DNA from: JAGWAJ01 sp965215155
GTDB lineage: Bacteria; Acidobacteriota; Vicinamibacteria; Vicinamibacterales; UBA8438
Reading direction: 5' to 3'
Assembly (NCBI GenBank): GCA_965215155.1
Contig: CBDCCY010000004.1
Span: forward strand, 62,001-126,000
Length of the DNA stretch: 64,000 nucleotides
Numbering within the stretch: position 1 is the first letter of the stretch; the number at the start of each line of letters is the position of its first letter. Position numbers and translations under genes: made by a program. Under the pieces are notes generated by a model. The model saw only the letters and a program-made list of their open reading frames with translations. It made no database searches and had not been told where the DNA came from. Below are positions 8,576 through 16,923 of the stretch, one piece after another.

Positions 8576-10675
8576 TCAATCCTCCTCCCGTCCCACCTGC
8601 CAGAGCAGGAAGCTCACCGTGTCGACCATCTCGTCGATCTGCTGGCTGACCGGCTGGCCGCCCGAATGCCCGGCCTGCGTGTGGTAGCGCAGCAGGATGG
8701 GGTTGTCGGAGCCGTTCCTCGCCTGCATCAGCGCCGCCATCTTGCGGGCGTGGAGCGGCGCCACGCGCGTGTCGCCGTCGCCCGAGAGGTACAGGGTGGC
8801 CGGGTAGTCGCCGCCGTCGATCACGTTGTGGTACGGCGAGTAGGCGTGGATGTACGCGAACTGCTCCGGGTCCTCGCTTGAGCCGTACTCGGGCACCCAG
8901 AAGCTGGCCACGAGGAACTGGTGGTAGCGCACCATGTCGAGCAGCGGATAGGTGCAGACGACCGCCCCGAACAGGTCGGGCCGCTGGTTCGACACCGCCC
9001 CGACGAGGAGGCCGCCGTTGCTGCCGCCGCGGATGGCGAGGTGCTCCGGGCTCGTGTAGCCGGCTTCGACCAGGTGCTCGGCCGCGGCGATGAAGTCGTC
9101 GAAGACGTTCTGCTTGTTGGCGAGCATCCCGGACTGGTGCCACTCCTCGCCGAACTCGCTGCCGCCCCGCATGTTCGCCAGCGCGAAGACGCCGCCGGAG
9201 CGCAGCCAGGTGGTGGCGAGGGCCGAGAAGCGCGGCGTCTGGCTCAGGTTGAAGCCCCCGTAGCCGGTCAGCAGGGTCGGATTCCTGCCATCGAGCGCCA
9301 CGCCCGGCCGGTGGACGACGAACATCGGCACGCGGGTGCCGTCCTGCGACGCGAACCAGCGCTGCGTCACCCGGTAGGCCGGCGCGTCGACCGGCAGGTC
9401 GGGCTCGGCCCAGACCGCCTGCTCGCCCGTCGCCAGATCGTAGCGGTAGATGGTGCGCGGGACGTGGAAGGTCTCGAAGGTGAAGAACGCCTCGTCGCTG
9501 GTCCAGCGCCCCGCGCCGCCCCCGACCGAGCCGATGGTGTCGAACGCGATGTCCCGCACGTGCGTCCCGTCGAGCTCGTGGATGGCGACTCGCGGCTGGA
9601 CGTCCTCCAGGTACGACACCGCGAGGCGGCCGCCGAGCGCCGCCGCCGTCTCGATGACGACGTCGTCCCGCTCGGGGATCACCTCCCGCCACCGGTCGGG
9701 CGCCGGGTCGGCCGGATCGGCCAGGACCACGCGCTTGTTCGGAGCGTCGAGGTTGGTCACGATGACGAGCTCGCCCCCCGCGAACGAGGCCCACGATTCG
9801 GAGACGCCGTCGGCGATGGCGGTGACGAAGGGCGTGTCGTGCGTCAGGTCCTTGACGTGGATCTCGGTCGGGCCCGAAGAGCCCTCGATGACGTGCACGG
9901 CCATCCAGCGCCCGTCGTCGGAGACGACCGTGACGGGAATCTGGTGGCGCTCGTACCCGGCGCCGAAGAGCTGGACGTCGTCGGCCATCGGCGTCCCGAA
10001 CGCGTGGTACATGACGCGCGGCGTCACGTCGCCGTAGCGCTCGTAGTAGAGGCCGCCCCCGTCCGGTGCGAGCGTCACCGCGCCGTAGCGGGCCGCCGGC
10101 AGCATGTCGGCGAGGTCGTCGCCGGTGTCGACGTCGCGGATCCGGATGGAGACCTCGTCGACGCCCCCCTCGCGGACCGCGTAGGCCACCCGCCCGCCGT
10201 CGTCCGAGATGTCGCGCAGCTCGACGCTGGTCGTGTGGTCCGGGCTCATCGGATGCGGGTCGATCAGCGCCCGTTCCTCGCCGTCGAGCCCCTCGCGGAC
10301 ATAGAGGACGGCCAGGTCCTGGTCGGCGCCGCGACGGCTGTAGAAGTAGCGTCCGCCACGCTCGTTCGGCAGGCCGACGGCCTCGCGCTCGAGGACCGCC
10401 GCCGCCACCCGCCGCAGCCGGTCGCGCCCGGGCAGCGCGCCGAGCACGGTGTCCGTGTAGGCGTTCTGGGCGTCGATCCAGGCCCGCGTCTCCGGCGCCT
10501 CCTGGTCCTCGAGCCAGCGGTACGGATCGGGCACGTCGACCCCGTGCAGGGTGTCGACGACTTCCCGGACTTCGGTCGGCGGTGGCGGCGACACGGTGAT
10601 TCCCTGCTGTGCGCCGGCCGCGGCGGCGAACAGCGCCGCGCCGGCGATGCCTGCGACGGCTCGCAATCCGGCCAT
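8576..10675 (-). CDS. prolyl oligopeptidase family S9A serine peptidase (copy 2)
   Basis: A 699-residue paralogue of the gene just downstream. The ATG at 10675 is supported by AGGGAGG five bases upstream and by a clean signal peptide (about 22 residues ending AAAAGAQQ). The triad is intact: Ser in RGGSNGG, Asp in SGDGDTRVAP, His in QAGHSGG. The propeller precedes the hydrolase domain as in copy 1, and both copies share EVVDTLHGV and DPYRWLEDQ near the N-terminus. A longer frame upstream of 10675 runs into the IS630 element and is not real. This is the first gene of the three-gene peptidase run; its promoter would lie between 10676 and the insertion sequence. Confidence 0.9.
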   Translation of the reverse strand: MAGLRAVAGIAGAALFAAAAGAQQGITVSPPPPTEVREVVDTLHGVDVPDPYRWLEDQEAPETRAWIDAQNAYTDTVLGALPGRDRLRRVAAAVLEREAVGLPNERGGRYFYSRRGADQDLAVLYVREGLDGEERALIDPHPMSPDHTTSVELRDISDDGGRVAYAVREGGVDEVSIRIRDVDTGDDLADMLPAARYGAVTLAPDGGGLYYERYGDVTPRVMYHAFGTPMADDVQLFGAGYERHQIPVTVVSDDGRWMAVHVIEGSSGPTEIHVKDLTHDTPFVTAIADGVSESWASFAGGELVIVTNLDAPNKRVVLADPADPAPDRWREVIPERDDVVIETAAALGGRLAVSYLEDVQPRVAIHELDGTHVRDIAFDTIGSVGGGAGRWTSDEAFFTFETFHVPRTIYRYDLATGEQAVWAEPDLPVDAPAYRVTQRWFASQDGTRVPMFVVHRPGVALDGRNPTLLTGYGGFNLSQTPRFSALATTWLRSGGVFALANMRGGSEFGEEWHQSGMLANKQNVFDDFIAAAEHLVEAGYTSPEHLAIRGGSNGGLLVGAVSNQRPDLFGAVVCTYPLLDMVRYHQFLVASFWVPEYGSSEDPEQFAYIHAYSPYHNVIDGGDYPATLYLSGDGDTRVAPLHARKMAALMQARNGSDNPILLRYHTQAGHSGGQPVSQQIDEMVDTVSFLLWQVGREED

Positions 10676-10788
10676 GAGGACCTCCCTGACGTGAGCACCC
10701 CAGCGTATCGCATTCGTCCGGGTGCGGGGGTTCGGGACGCGGTCGACCGTTGCCGCCTGTGCAGCGTCAGGCGCGTCACCCTGCGCTA

Positions 10789-11944
10789 GTGTCCAACGCC
10801 TGAAGTTCTTGACCAGTAGAATCGGCTCGTGGTACGGTCGGCCCGGAAGCGAGGAGGGCCGTGCCGAACCATTACACACGAGAGGTCCCGGAGGTCTCGG
10901 ACGCACAGCGCGAGGAACTGGAGGGTTGGCTGCGCCGGCGCAATACCGCGCAGGCTCTGGCCCTGAGGGCACGCATCGTGCTGCAGAGCGCCGCGGGACG
11001 GAGCGACCAGGTCGTGGCGCAGGCTCTGGGCACGACGCGGGCCACGGTCGGCAAGTGGCGGCGGCGGTTCCTGCGCAACGGCTGCGACGGCTTGCTGGAC
11101 GAACCACGGCCGGGCGCGCCGCGCCGGGTGTCGGACGAGGACGTCGAACGGGTCGTGGTCCGGACGCTGGAGACGACCCCACGGGGGGCGACGCATTGGA
11201 GCCGGGAGTCGATGGCCCGAGCCTGCGGGCTGAGCGCTTCGACCGTCGGCCGCGTGTGGCGCGCGTTCGCGCTCAAGCCCCATCGCAGCGAGACCTTCAA
11301 GCTGTCGCGAGACCCGTTGTTCATCGAGAAAGTGCGCGATATCGTGGGGCTGTACCTGCATCCGCCGGAGCGAGCGGTGGTGCTGTGTGTGGATGAGAAG
11401 TCGCAGATCCAGGCGTTGAACCGTACCCAGCCGGTGTTGCCGATGCGTCCGGGAGCACCGGAGCAGCGGACACACGACTATCGACGGCACGGCACGACCT
11501 CGTTGTTCGCGGCCCTGAACACCGCCACCGGCGAGGTGATCGGCAGGTGCTTTCGGAAGCACCGCTCGGTGGAGTTCAAGCGCTTCCTCGCCGTGATCGA
11601 CAAGGCGGTGCCGCCCGACCTCGACATCCACCTGGTGCTGGACAACTACGGCACGCACAAGACGGCGATGATCCACGACTGGCTGGCACGGCGTCCTCGG
11701 TATCACCTGCACTTCACGCCCACGAGCGCATCGTGGCTCAACCAGGTAGAGCGTTGGTTCGCCGAGATCACCCGGCAGCAGATCCGGCGTGGAACCCATC
11801 GCAGCACCCAAGCACTCGAGGCGGCGATCAAGGAGTACCTGGCGGTCTACAACGAAGACCCCAAGCCCTTCGTCTGGACGAAGACCGCCGAGCAGATCGG
11901 AATCCCTGAAGCGTTACTGCTCACGTATTTCTGACGGTGCACAC
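10789..11944 (+). mobile_element. intact IS630-family insertion sequence
   Basis: The element is bounded by TA dinucleotides (10787-10788 and 11945-11946), the target duplication expected for the IS630/Tc1 superfamily. The ends form imperfect inverted repeats of about 37 bases. The left end reads GTGTCCAACGCCTGAAG and the right end, on the other strand, GTGTGCACCGTCAGAAA. Matching continues with a shared TGA and CAGTA further in. One transposase fills the interior. The insertion lies between genes: the preceding peptidase and the following DapA-like gene are both intact. Confidence 0.85.
10861..11934 (+). CDS. IS630 family DDE transposase
   Basis: A 357-residue complete transposase. Residues 15-130 form two helix-turn-helix units (ALGTTRATVGKWRRRF, ACGLSASTVGRVWRAF). 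The catalytic DDE residues are visible: Asp in LCVDEKSQ, Asp in LVLDNYGTHK and Glu in NQVERWFAEI. It starts at GTG 10861 with GAGGAGG close upstream. It ends about ten bases inside the right end of the element. Nothing suggests inactivation, so the copy may be mobile. Confidence 0.92.
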   Translation: MPNHYTREVPEVSDAQREELEGWLRRRNTAQALALRARIVLQSAAGRSDQVVAQALGTTRATVGKWRRRFLRNGCDGLLDEPRPGAPRRVSDEDVERVVVRTLETTPRGATHWSRESMARACGLSASTVGRVWRAFALKPHRSETFKLSRDPLFIEKVRDIVGLYLHPPERAVVLCVDEKSQIQALNRTQPVLPMRPGAPEQRTHDYRRHGTTSLFAALNTATGEVIGRCFRKHRSVEFKRFLAVIDKAVPPDLDIHLVLDNYGTHKTAMIHDWLARRPRYHLHFTPTSASWLNQVERWFAEITRQQIRRGTHRSTQALEAAIKEYLAVYNEDPKPFVWTKTAEQIGIPEALLLTYF

Positions 11945-12072
11945 TAGACTGCTTCGAGCGCGAGCCGGACAACGACACGGGCCGCCGACAACGGGAAAGC
12001 TCCCCCGGAGCCCTCCGCGGGCGCGGGGGGGGCCGTGCGGGCCTACGGGGCGACATCGACTGGGAGGACATC

Positions 12073-13095
12073 ATGCACGCGGTCCCGACCTTCACCCGGC
12101 GCCAGTGGCTGACCACCGTCGGCGCGGCGACCGCGGCCGGCGCAGCCGCGGGAGCCGCTGCAAGCTTTTTCCCCTCGGGGCGCCTCCGGGCCGCCGAGGC
12201 CAAGCCGATGCGCGGGGCGTTCATGATCATGAGCACGCCCTACACCGACGCCAACGAGGTCGACTACGAAGACCTCCGCAACCAGGTGGACTTCCTCGAC
12301 CGCTGCGGCGTCCACGGGCTGGTCTGGCCGCAGAACTCCAGCGAGCAGCGCTACCTGACGAAGGCCGAGCGGCTGCGCGGCTTCGACGTCCTCGCCGAGG
12401 CGGCGAAGGGCCGCCGTCCGGCGCTCGTCCTCGGCGTCCAGGGCGCCGACACCCGCGGCATGCTCGAGTACGCGCGCCACGCCGAGGCGCTTGCGCCGGA
12501 CGGCATGATCGCCATCCCCCCGACCGACGCGACGACGCTCGGGGAGTTCCGCGACTACTACTCGGCCCTGTGCGGCGTCACCGACCGGCCGGTCTTCATT
12601 CAGACGAGCGGCGGGGCGCCGGACGTCGTCCCGACCGTCGACTTCATGGTCGGGATGGCCCGCGAGTTCCCCAACCTGGCCTACGTCAAGGAAGAGCGCG
12701 AGCCGGTCCACGAGCGGATGCTCGCGCTGCGGAAGCATCGGCCCGACCCCGTCAGGTCGATCTTCGGGGCCGCCTTCGGCCGGCAGTGGCTCTACGAGAT
12801 GCGCCTCGGGATGGACGGCGTGATGACCGGCGGCGCGATGTACGCCGACATCTACGCCCGCCTCTGGGAGCTGCACGAGGCCGGCCAGCAGGAGGAGCTG
12901 CGCGATCTGTTCGGCCGCCTGCTACTGATGCTGAACCTCGACCGCACCGTCCCCGGCATCCGGCTGTACGTGCTCAAGGCGCGGGGCATCTTCAAGACCA
13001 CGAAGTCGCGCCGCGGCGACTACGCGTTCACGTCGGATCAGATCGCCGAGATCGAGTACCGCCTCGACGCGATCCGCCCGTACTTTCGGGCGTAG
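12073..13095 (+). CDS. exported DapA-like (dihydrodipicolinate synthase/N-acetylneuraminate lyase superfamily) protein
   Basis: A 340-residue TIM-barrel protein of the DapA superfamily. The N-terminus carries a twin-arginine-type signal (TRRQWLTTVG then an Ala/Gly-rich core), so it is predicted to be exported folded. Barrel landmarks are present: MSTPYTDANEVDYED near the start of the mature protein and the Schiff-base lysine in LAYVKEE. The tyrosine-bearing strand (normally YN after PV) reads PVFIQTSGG, so the proton-relay tyrosine seems absent. A cytosolic lysine-pathway role is therefore unlikely and the substrate is unknown. GGGAGG lies six bases before the ATG. It stands alone between an insertion sequence and a broken ATPase. 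Confidence 0.75.
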   Translation: MHAVPTFTRRQWLTTVGAATAAGAAAGAAASFFPSGRLRAAEAKPMRGAFMIMSTPYTDANEVDYEDLRNQVDFLDRCGVHGLVWPQNSSEQRYLTKAERLRGFDVLAEAAKGRRPALVLGVQGADTRGMLEYARHAEALAPDGMIAIPPTDATTLGEFRDYYSALCGVTDRPVFIQTSGGAPDVVPTVDFMVGMAREFPNLAYVKEEREPVHERMLALRKHRPDPVRSIFGAAFGRQWLYEMRLGMDGVMTGGAMYADIYARLWELHEAGQQEELRDLFGRLLLMLNLDRTVPGIRLYVLKARGIFKTTKSRRGDYAFTSDQIAEIEYRLDAIRPYFRA

Positions 13096-13188
13096 GCACA
13101 GAGGATCCCGAGGCCGCTGGACCATGTAATCGCGTGGAGACGTTGCTTTCGTCGGTTGGTACCGCCGGGCCGAAGTACAATCCCCAAA

Positions 13189-14012
13189 ATGCTCGACACG
13201 TTCCGCAATCCCATCCCGGTAACGCCCCCGAGATTCGACAGTATCCAGCTGGGCCAGTTCCGGGCGTTCCGTGACCTGAGCATCCAGGGTCTGGGCAGGG
13301 TGAACCTGATCACGGGGAGAAACAACACCGGGAAATCGACGGTTCTGGAAGCGCTGCGCATTCTCACCACGAACGCTGCGCTCGAGGTCATTTGCGACAT
13401 ACTCCGATACCGCGAAGAAGACGGCGTTGGAGAGGATGAAGGGAGTCGCCCTCCCGACCGCGAGAGCCTGTTGCAGGTCTCCGGGCTCTTCCACGGATTC
13501 GAGCAGCCTTTCGGGGGCCGTGAACCCATTACGATCGCGTCCAGTGGTCGCTCTGGCCGTACCACGATGACCATGCGAGTCGACTGGTTCTCCGAAGAGC
13601 GGGATACGGAGGGCAACTACCGGCTCGTGCCCATGCAAGCCGGTCTCTTTGGAAACACCGATGGAGTAGCAGCCTTGGTCGTCGAGGCGGACGGTGAAAC
13701 ACGGGTTCATCACCTCGATCGATTCCGCAGGTATCTTCAAAGAACGCGCCGTGTTCGCCCTCCGTTCTCCGACGGCCCGTCGATGTCGTGCGCGTTCGTC
13801 AGTCCCTACGCCGGTGAAGGAACCGAACTGTGGGAGGCTCTGTGGGACAGGATCGCTCTGACTGACAGCGAGCGAGATGTCGTCGACGCGCTCAATATCA
13901 TCGATCCGGCGATCTCTGCCGCCTCCATGGTCCGCGGCAAGAGTGCTCTTCGATCACGAACGGCGATCGTGCGCGCCGGCAACATCTCACGACCGGTACC
14001 GCTTCGATCGTT
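13189..14012 (+). pseudogene. OLD-like AAA ATPase, 5' portion (interrupted by ISL3)
   Basis: The first 274 codons of an ATPase of the OLD/RecF-like type, with LGQFRAFRDLSIQ at the start of the fold and Walker A TGRNNTGKST at about residues 40-49. The gene is cut after the codons for PLRS. The sequence resumes beyond the ISL3 element with FGDGLNRVFG, the ABC-signature-like region. Removing the element and one copy of the 8-base duplication restores a continuous frame of about 386 residues. OLD-type ATPases work with TOPRIM-type nucleases in phage defence or repair. The start at 13189 (MLDTFRNP) is favoured over 13156. Confidence 0.85.
14005..14012 (+). repeat. 8-bp target site duplication, left copy
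   Basis: CGATCGTT here is repeated at 15592-15599 on the other side of the ISL3 element. Eight-base duplications are the rule for ISL3. The site is itself nearly palindromic. Confidence 0.9.
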
Positions 14013-14018
14013 GCCTCG

Positions 14019-15269
14019 TCAGCAGAATCTGTGGGTGAGTTCTGGTTCGGGCAGGTCGCCAAGTGCATGATACAAAGCGACTTCCAGTGCCGCGGAGGTG
14101 CGGAAGCCATACGCCCGTTTGGTGATCACTCTGGCCTTCCCGTTGAAGCCTTCGACAATGCCACTGGAGAACTGCCCTCGGGCCCGGAACCAGTTCAGGA
14201 TCAGGTCGCGGTGCGAGCGCAGCATGCGGGCCACCTCCTTCATCGGGTCGAGCCGCGAGCGCATCGTCCGAGTGCACCAGCGGTCGAGGAACCGGCCGGC
14301 CCAGTACGGCGACACGTAGCCCCACAGCGCTTGAAAGTCCTCCTTGAGCAGGTAGGCGCGAACCGTGCGCAGGTTGCGACGCACCAGCTCCGCAAGCCGG
14401 CCCCGCTGCTCGTCGCTGAGATTCTCCGGACGCTTGAGCAGGAGCCAGCGGCTGCGCTTGAGCACCGGCGCCCGGCCCGCGGCGGCGAGCTTCCGGGCCT
14501 CCGCCGCGCGCACCTCGTCGATCGCTTGCGAGAAATGGCTCATGATGTGGAAGCGGTCGAGCACCTGCACGGCCTGGCCGGCGCGCTCGGCAACCACCTT
14601 CAGGTAGGGCTTCCACATGTCCGAGCAGACGAAATACAGCGCCGCGCTGCGTGCGGGGCCGAACCAGTCGAAGAAGCCCTCCAACGTCGCGGCCTTGCGT
14701 TCGCGGCCGACCCACAGCAGGCGCTTGCAGTGACCGTCGATCTGATAGACCAGCGTCAGGTAGCGTTGCCCGCGGCGGCGGGAGAGCTCGTCGACGCCGA
14801 TGGCCTCGATGTTCGTGAGGTCGCGGTGCGCGAGGCCCCAGTCGACCGCCATGCGCACGGCCCGATAGACGGTGTCCCAGGACGTGGGGAACGCCGCGGC
14901 GACCTCCTGCCACGACAGACGCCTGGCCCACCCGGCGAGGAACCAGGCGTAGGCGTCGGTCAGTCGGTGCTTGCCGGTGGCCCACGGCAGCGCCTCGACC
15001 CGTACGCCGCAGCGCGGGCAGTCGACGCGGCGCATCGCGTAGAGGAAGACCACGGGGATGTGCCACAGGGGCACGAAGTCGAAGCGCCGGACCGCCTGCG
15101 TGTCGTAGCCCGGGGCCCGGCGCCTGCACTGCGAGCACGTCGCGCGGGTCCCGGCGCGAGGCCGCACCCGAACCTCGAGGGTCAACTGCGGGTGCTCCAC
15201 CAGCCGCACCGTCTCGTAGATGAACGACGGGTGCTTCTGGACCCGATTCAAGATACTCTTGAGTTGCAT
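14019..15269 (-). CDS. ISL3 family transposase
   Basis: A 416-residue complete transposase. The N-terminal zinc-binding region has CSQC and CPRCGV cysteine pairs. A helix-turn-helix follows (SWQEVAAAFPTSWDTVYRAV). The DDE core has Asp in EAIGVDELS, Asp in VCSDMWKPY and Glu in GIVEGFNGKAR. The C-terminus (ALYHALGDLP) is typical of the family. The frame has no lesions, so the element could still move. The start ATG at 15269 leaves a long 5' untranslated region to the right end of the element. Confidence 0.93.
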   Translation of the reverse strand: MQLKSILNRVQKHPSFIYETVRLVEHPQLTLEVRVRPRAGTRATCSQCRRRAPGYDTQAVRRFDFVPLWHIPVVFLYAMRRVDCPRCGVRVEALPWATGKHRLTDAYAWFLAGWARRLSWQEVAAAFPTSWDTVYRAVRMAVDWGLAHRDLTNIEAIGVDELSRRRGQRYLTLVYQIDGHCKRLLWVGRERKAATLEGFFDWFGPARSAALYFVCSDMWKPYLKVVAERAGQAVQVLDRFHIMSHFSQAIDEVRAAEARKLAAAGRAPVLKRSRWLLLKRPENLSDEQRGRLAELVRRNLRTVRAYLLKEDFQALWGYVSPYWAGRFLDRWCTRTMRSRLDPMKEVARMLRSHRDLILNWFRARGQFSSGIVEGFNGKARVITKRAYGFRTSAALEVALYHALGDLPEPELTHRFC

Positions 15270-15410
15270 CCTGTTCCCCTTCCGCGTCGCTTGGCTGCTG
15301 CAACACCAATTGTCGCGGATTCCGGAACGGGATGCGTTTCCGATGTCGAGGCTGCGTTCTGTGCTTCGGGACGGGCCATCGCCCTCCCGATACGGGCGTC
15401 GGGCATTTGG

Positions 15411-15549
15411 TCCTCGTCAGACGAGAGCCGGGGCGCTCGTGCGCGGAGCCGGCGTCCAGGCCGTCAGCCCCGCGCAGCGGGGGCGGAGCGGAGCGAAGCG
15501 CCTTGACGGCGGCGAGCACACGGGCACGCTGCCTCTTGTCTGACGAGGA
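15411..15549. repeat. spaced inverted repeat inside the ISL3 element
   Basis: TCCTCGTCAGACGAGAG (15411-15427) is matched on the opposite strand by CTCTTGTCTGACGAGGA (15533-15549) with one mismatch. About 105 bases lie between the arms, in the non-coding part of the ISL3 element upstream of its transposase. It could be a regulatory stem, or the ends of a small nested element. Confidence 0.55.
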
Positions 15550-15591
15550 CTACCAGCCTCCGTTCTTACCCACAGATTCTGCGGAAGACCC

Positions 15592-15936
15592 CGATCGTTC
15601 GGTGACGGCCTGAATCGAGTATTCGGCATCATCCTTTCGCTTGTCAACGCCGGGGGAGGCTTCGTATTGATCGACGAGTTCGAGAACGGTCTGCATTACG
15701 GCGTTCAACTGGACGCATGGCGCACAGTATTCAGACTGGCGCAGTCCCGTGACATACAGGTCTTCGCAACATCCCACAGTTGGGACACCGTGGAAGCCTT
15801 CCAGAAGGCGGCGGCCGAGGCGCCCGCCACCGGCGTGCTCGTCCGCTTGGCCCGCCACGACGGGGAGATCCTCCCGACGGTGTTCGCGGAAGACGAGCTT
15901 GCTATTGCGACCCGTAACAGAATCGAGATGCGTTGA
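15592..15936 (+). pseudogene. OLD-like AAA ATPase, 3' portion
   Basis: The continuation of the ATPase that begins at 13189. It starts with the right copy of the target duplication (15592-15599). The frame contains GDGLNRVFGI (signature-like), Walker B in FVLIDEFENGLHY, and the switch histidine in FATSHSWDTVEAF, then ends normally at TGA 15934-15936. The domain is complete apart from the insertion, so excision would restore it. As it stands this part has no start codon or ribosome site of its own. Confidence 0.88.
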
Positions 15937-16199
15937 GATGGCGAACCGCAGACACGGATCTGCACGGGCGATGGCAGTCCCTTCGAGGCCGCATCGTCGC
16001 GATGGGATACGACGACGTTCCGGAGGCGCCGACCGCGGACGGCACCATCATTCATACGTGGCTGGCTTGGCAGCGAGAACCGGGGAGACCCTACGGGACT
16101 GCGATTTCTGAGCGCTTCCTGGACCCCAACGTCGCCGAAGCTCGTGTCATTGCAGCCTGGCTGCGAAAGCTGTTTCACCCGGACGATCAAGCCCCCTGA
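15933..16199 (+). pseudogene. C-terminal remnant of a DUF3226 (TOPRIM-like) partner of the OLD ATPase
   Basis: The 88-residue frame contains ADTDLHGRWQSLRGRI, GTIIH and LAWQREPGRPYGTAI followed by FLDPN, which I read as the C-terminal half of DUF3226 proteins encoded beside this ATPase type. The N-terminal half is missing. The ATPase stop is followed directly by ATGGCGAAC (15938), which looks like the original start (Met-Ala-Asn), and then, out of frame, by the middle of the domain. This fits a deletion of roughly 300 bases. A TTG at 15933 could start the remaining frame, but a working protein is unlikely. The family assignment is from memory of its motifs. Confidence 0.55.
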
Positions 16200-16241
16200 C
16201 CTCTGCACGACCCCTTCGCGCAGACACACCACGCAGGGGCG

Positions 16242-16919
16242 TCAGGCGCCGGCCAGCACGCCGCTCAGCCAGTCGCCGATGTCGCGCACCTCGTCGAGGC
16301 ACACCTCGTGCGCCATCGGGTACTCGTGGTAGTCGACCGCGTAGCCGGCCGCGGCCAGGAGGTCCCGGGCGCCGCGGCCCAGGTCCGCCGGCACCATCGG
16401 ATCTCCGCTGCCGTGGGCCTGGAAGATGGGGACGGTCCGATTCGCGGCCGACGCCTCGGCCTCCAGCGTGTCGGGCAGCGGCAGGAACGCGGACAGGCAC
16501 ATGAGGCCGGCCAGCGCCTCGGGGTGGCGCAGCCCGCCGAAGAGCGCCATCGCCCCGCCCTGCGAGAATCCCGCCAGGACCACGCGCCGCGGGGGCACGC
16601 CCCGCGCGGTTTCGCGGGCGACGAGCTCGTCGATCCAGCCCGCCGACTGCCGGATCCGCTTCTCGTCCTCGGCGCGCGCGTCGAAGCCGTAGACGTCGTA
16701 CCAGGCGCGCATGATCAGGCCGCCGTTGATCGTCACGGGGATGCGCGGAGCGTTGGGGAACACGAAGCGGACCCGCAACTCGACCGGCAGGCCGAGCTGG
16801 GGCGGGAAGGCGTGGAAATCGTACGCGTCGGCCCCCAGCCCGTGCATCCAGATCACGGACGCATCGGCCGGACCCGCCGGCTCCACCTCGAGCGTTTCCA
16901 GGTGGGGCTTGTCGGTCAC
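16242..16919 (-). CDS. phospholipase/carboxylesterase family alpha/beta hydrolase
   Basis: A 225-residue cytosolic serine esterase of the carboxylesterase/lysophospholipase type. Visible are the oxyanion motif WMHGLGAD (about 24-31), the nucleophile in AGFSQGG (about 117), Asp in HGSGDPMVP and His in PMAHEVC. Length matches the family. The GTG start at 16919 lies four bases after the stop of the kinase-like gene, so the two are probably co-transcribed. The natural substrate cannot be told; family members hydrolyse short acyl esters or acyl-thioesters. Confidence 0.88.
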   Translation of the reverse strand: MTDKPHLETLEVEPAGPADASVIWMHGLGADAYDFHAFPPQLGLPVELRVRFVFPNAPRIPVTINGGLIMRAWYDVYGFDARAEDEKRIRQSAGWIDELVARETARGVPPRRVVLAGFSQGGAMALFGGLRHPEALAGLMCLSAFLPLPDTLEAEASAANRTVPIFQAHGSGDPMVPADLGRGARDLLAAAGYAVDYHEYPMAHEVCLDEVRDIGDWLSGVLAGA

Positions 16920-16923
16920 GGGC

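Larger units (their letters stand above)
14013..15591 (-). mobile_element. intact ISL3-family insertion sequence in an OLD-like ATPase gene
   Basis: A 1,579-base element between perfect CGATCGTT duplications. The ends are inverted repeats of about 27 bases. The left end contains GCAGAATCTGTGGGT after a GCCTCGTCA start. The right end, read on the other strand, has GGGTCTTCC followed by the same GCAGAATCTGTGGGT. One transposase is encoded on the minus strand, and its stop lies inside the left repeat. The 320 bases between the transposase start and the right end hold no convincing gene but contain a spaced inverted repeat. The clean duplication and undecayed flanks suggest recent insertion. Confidence 0.9.

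Noticed and set aside
10676..11182. N-terminal extension of the second prolyl oligopeptidase into the IS630 element
   Set aside because: The real start at 10675 has a ribosome site and signal peptide; the extension is antisense to the transposase.
15332..15613. 93-residue plus-strand frame in the right part of the ISL3 element
   Set aside because: Low-complexity Arg/Pro/Ser translation, no ribosome site, and it crosses the element end and target duplication.
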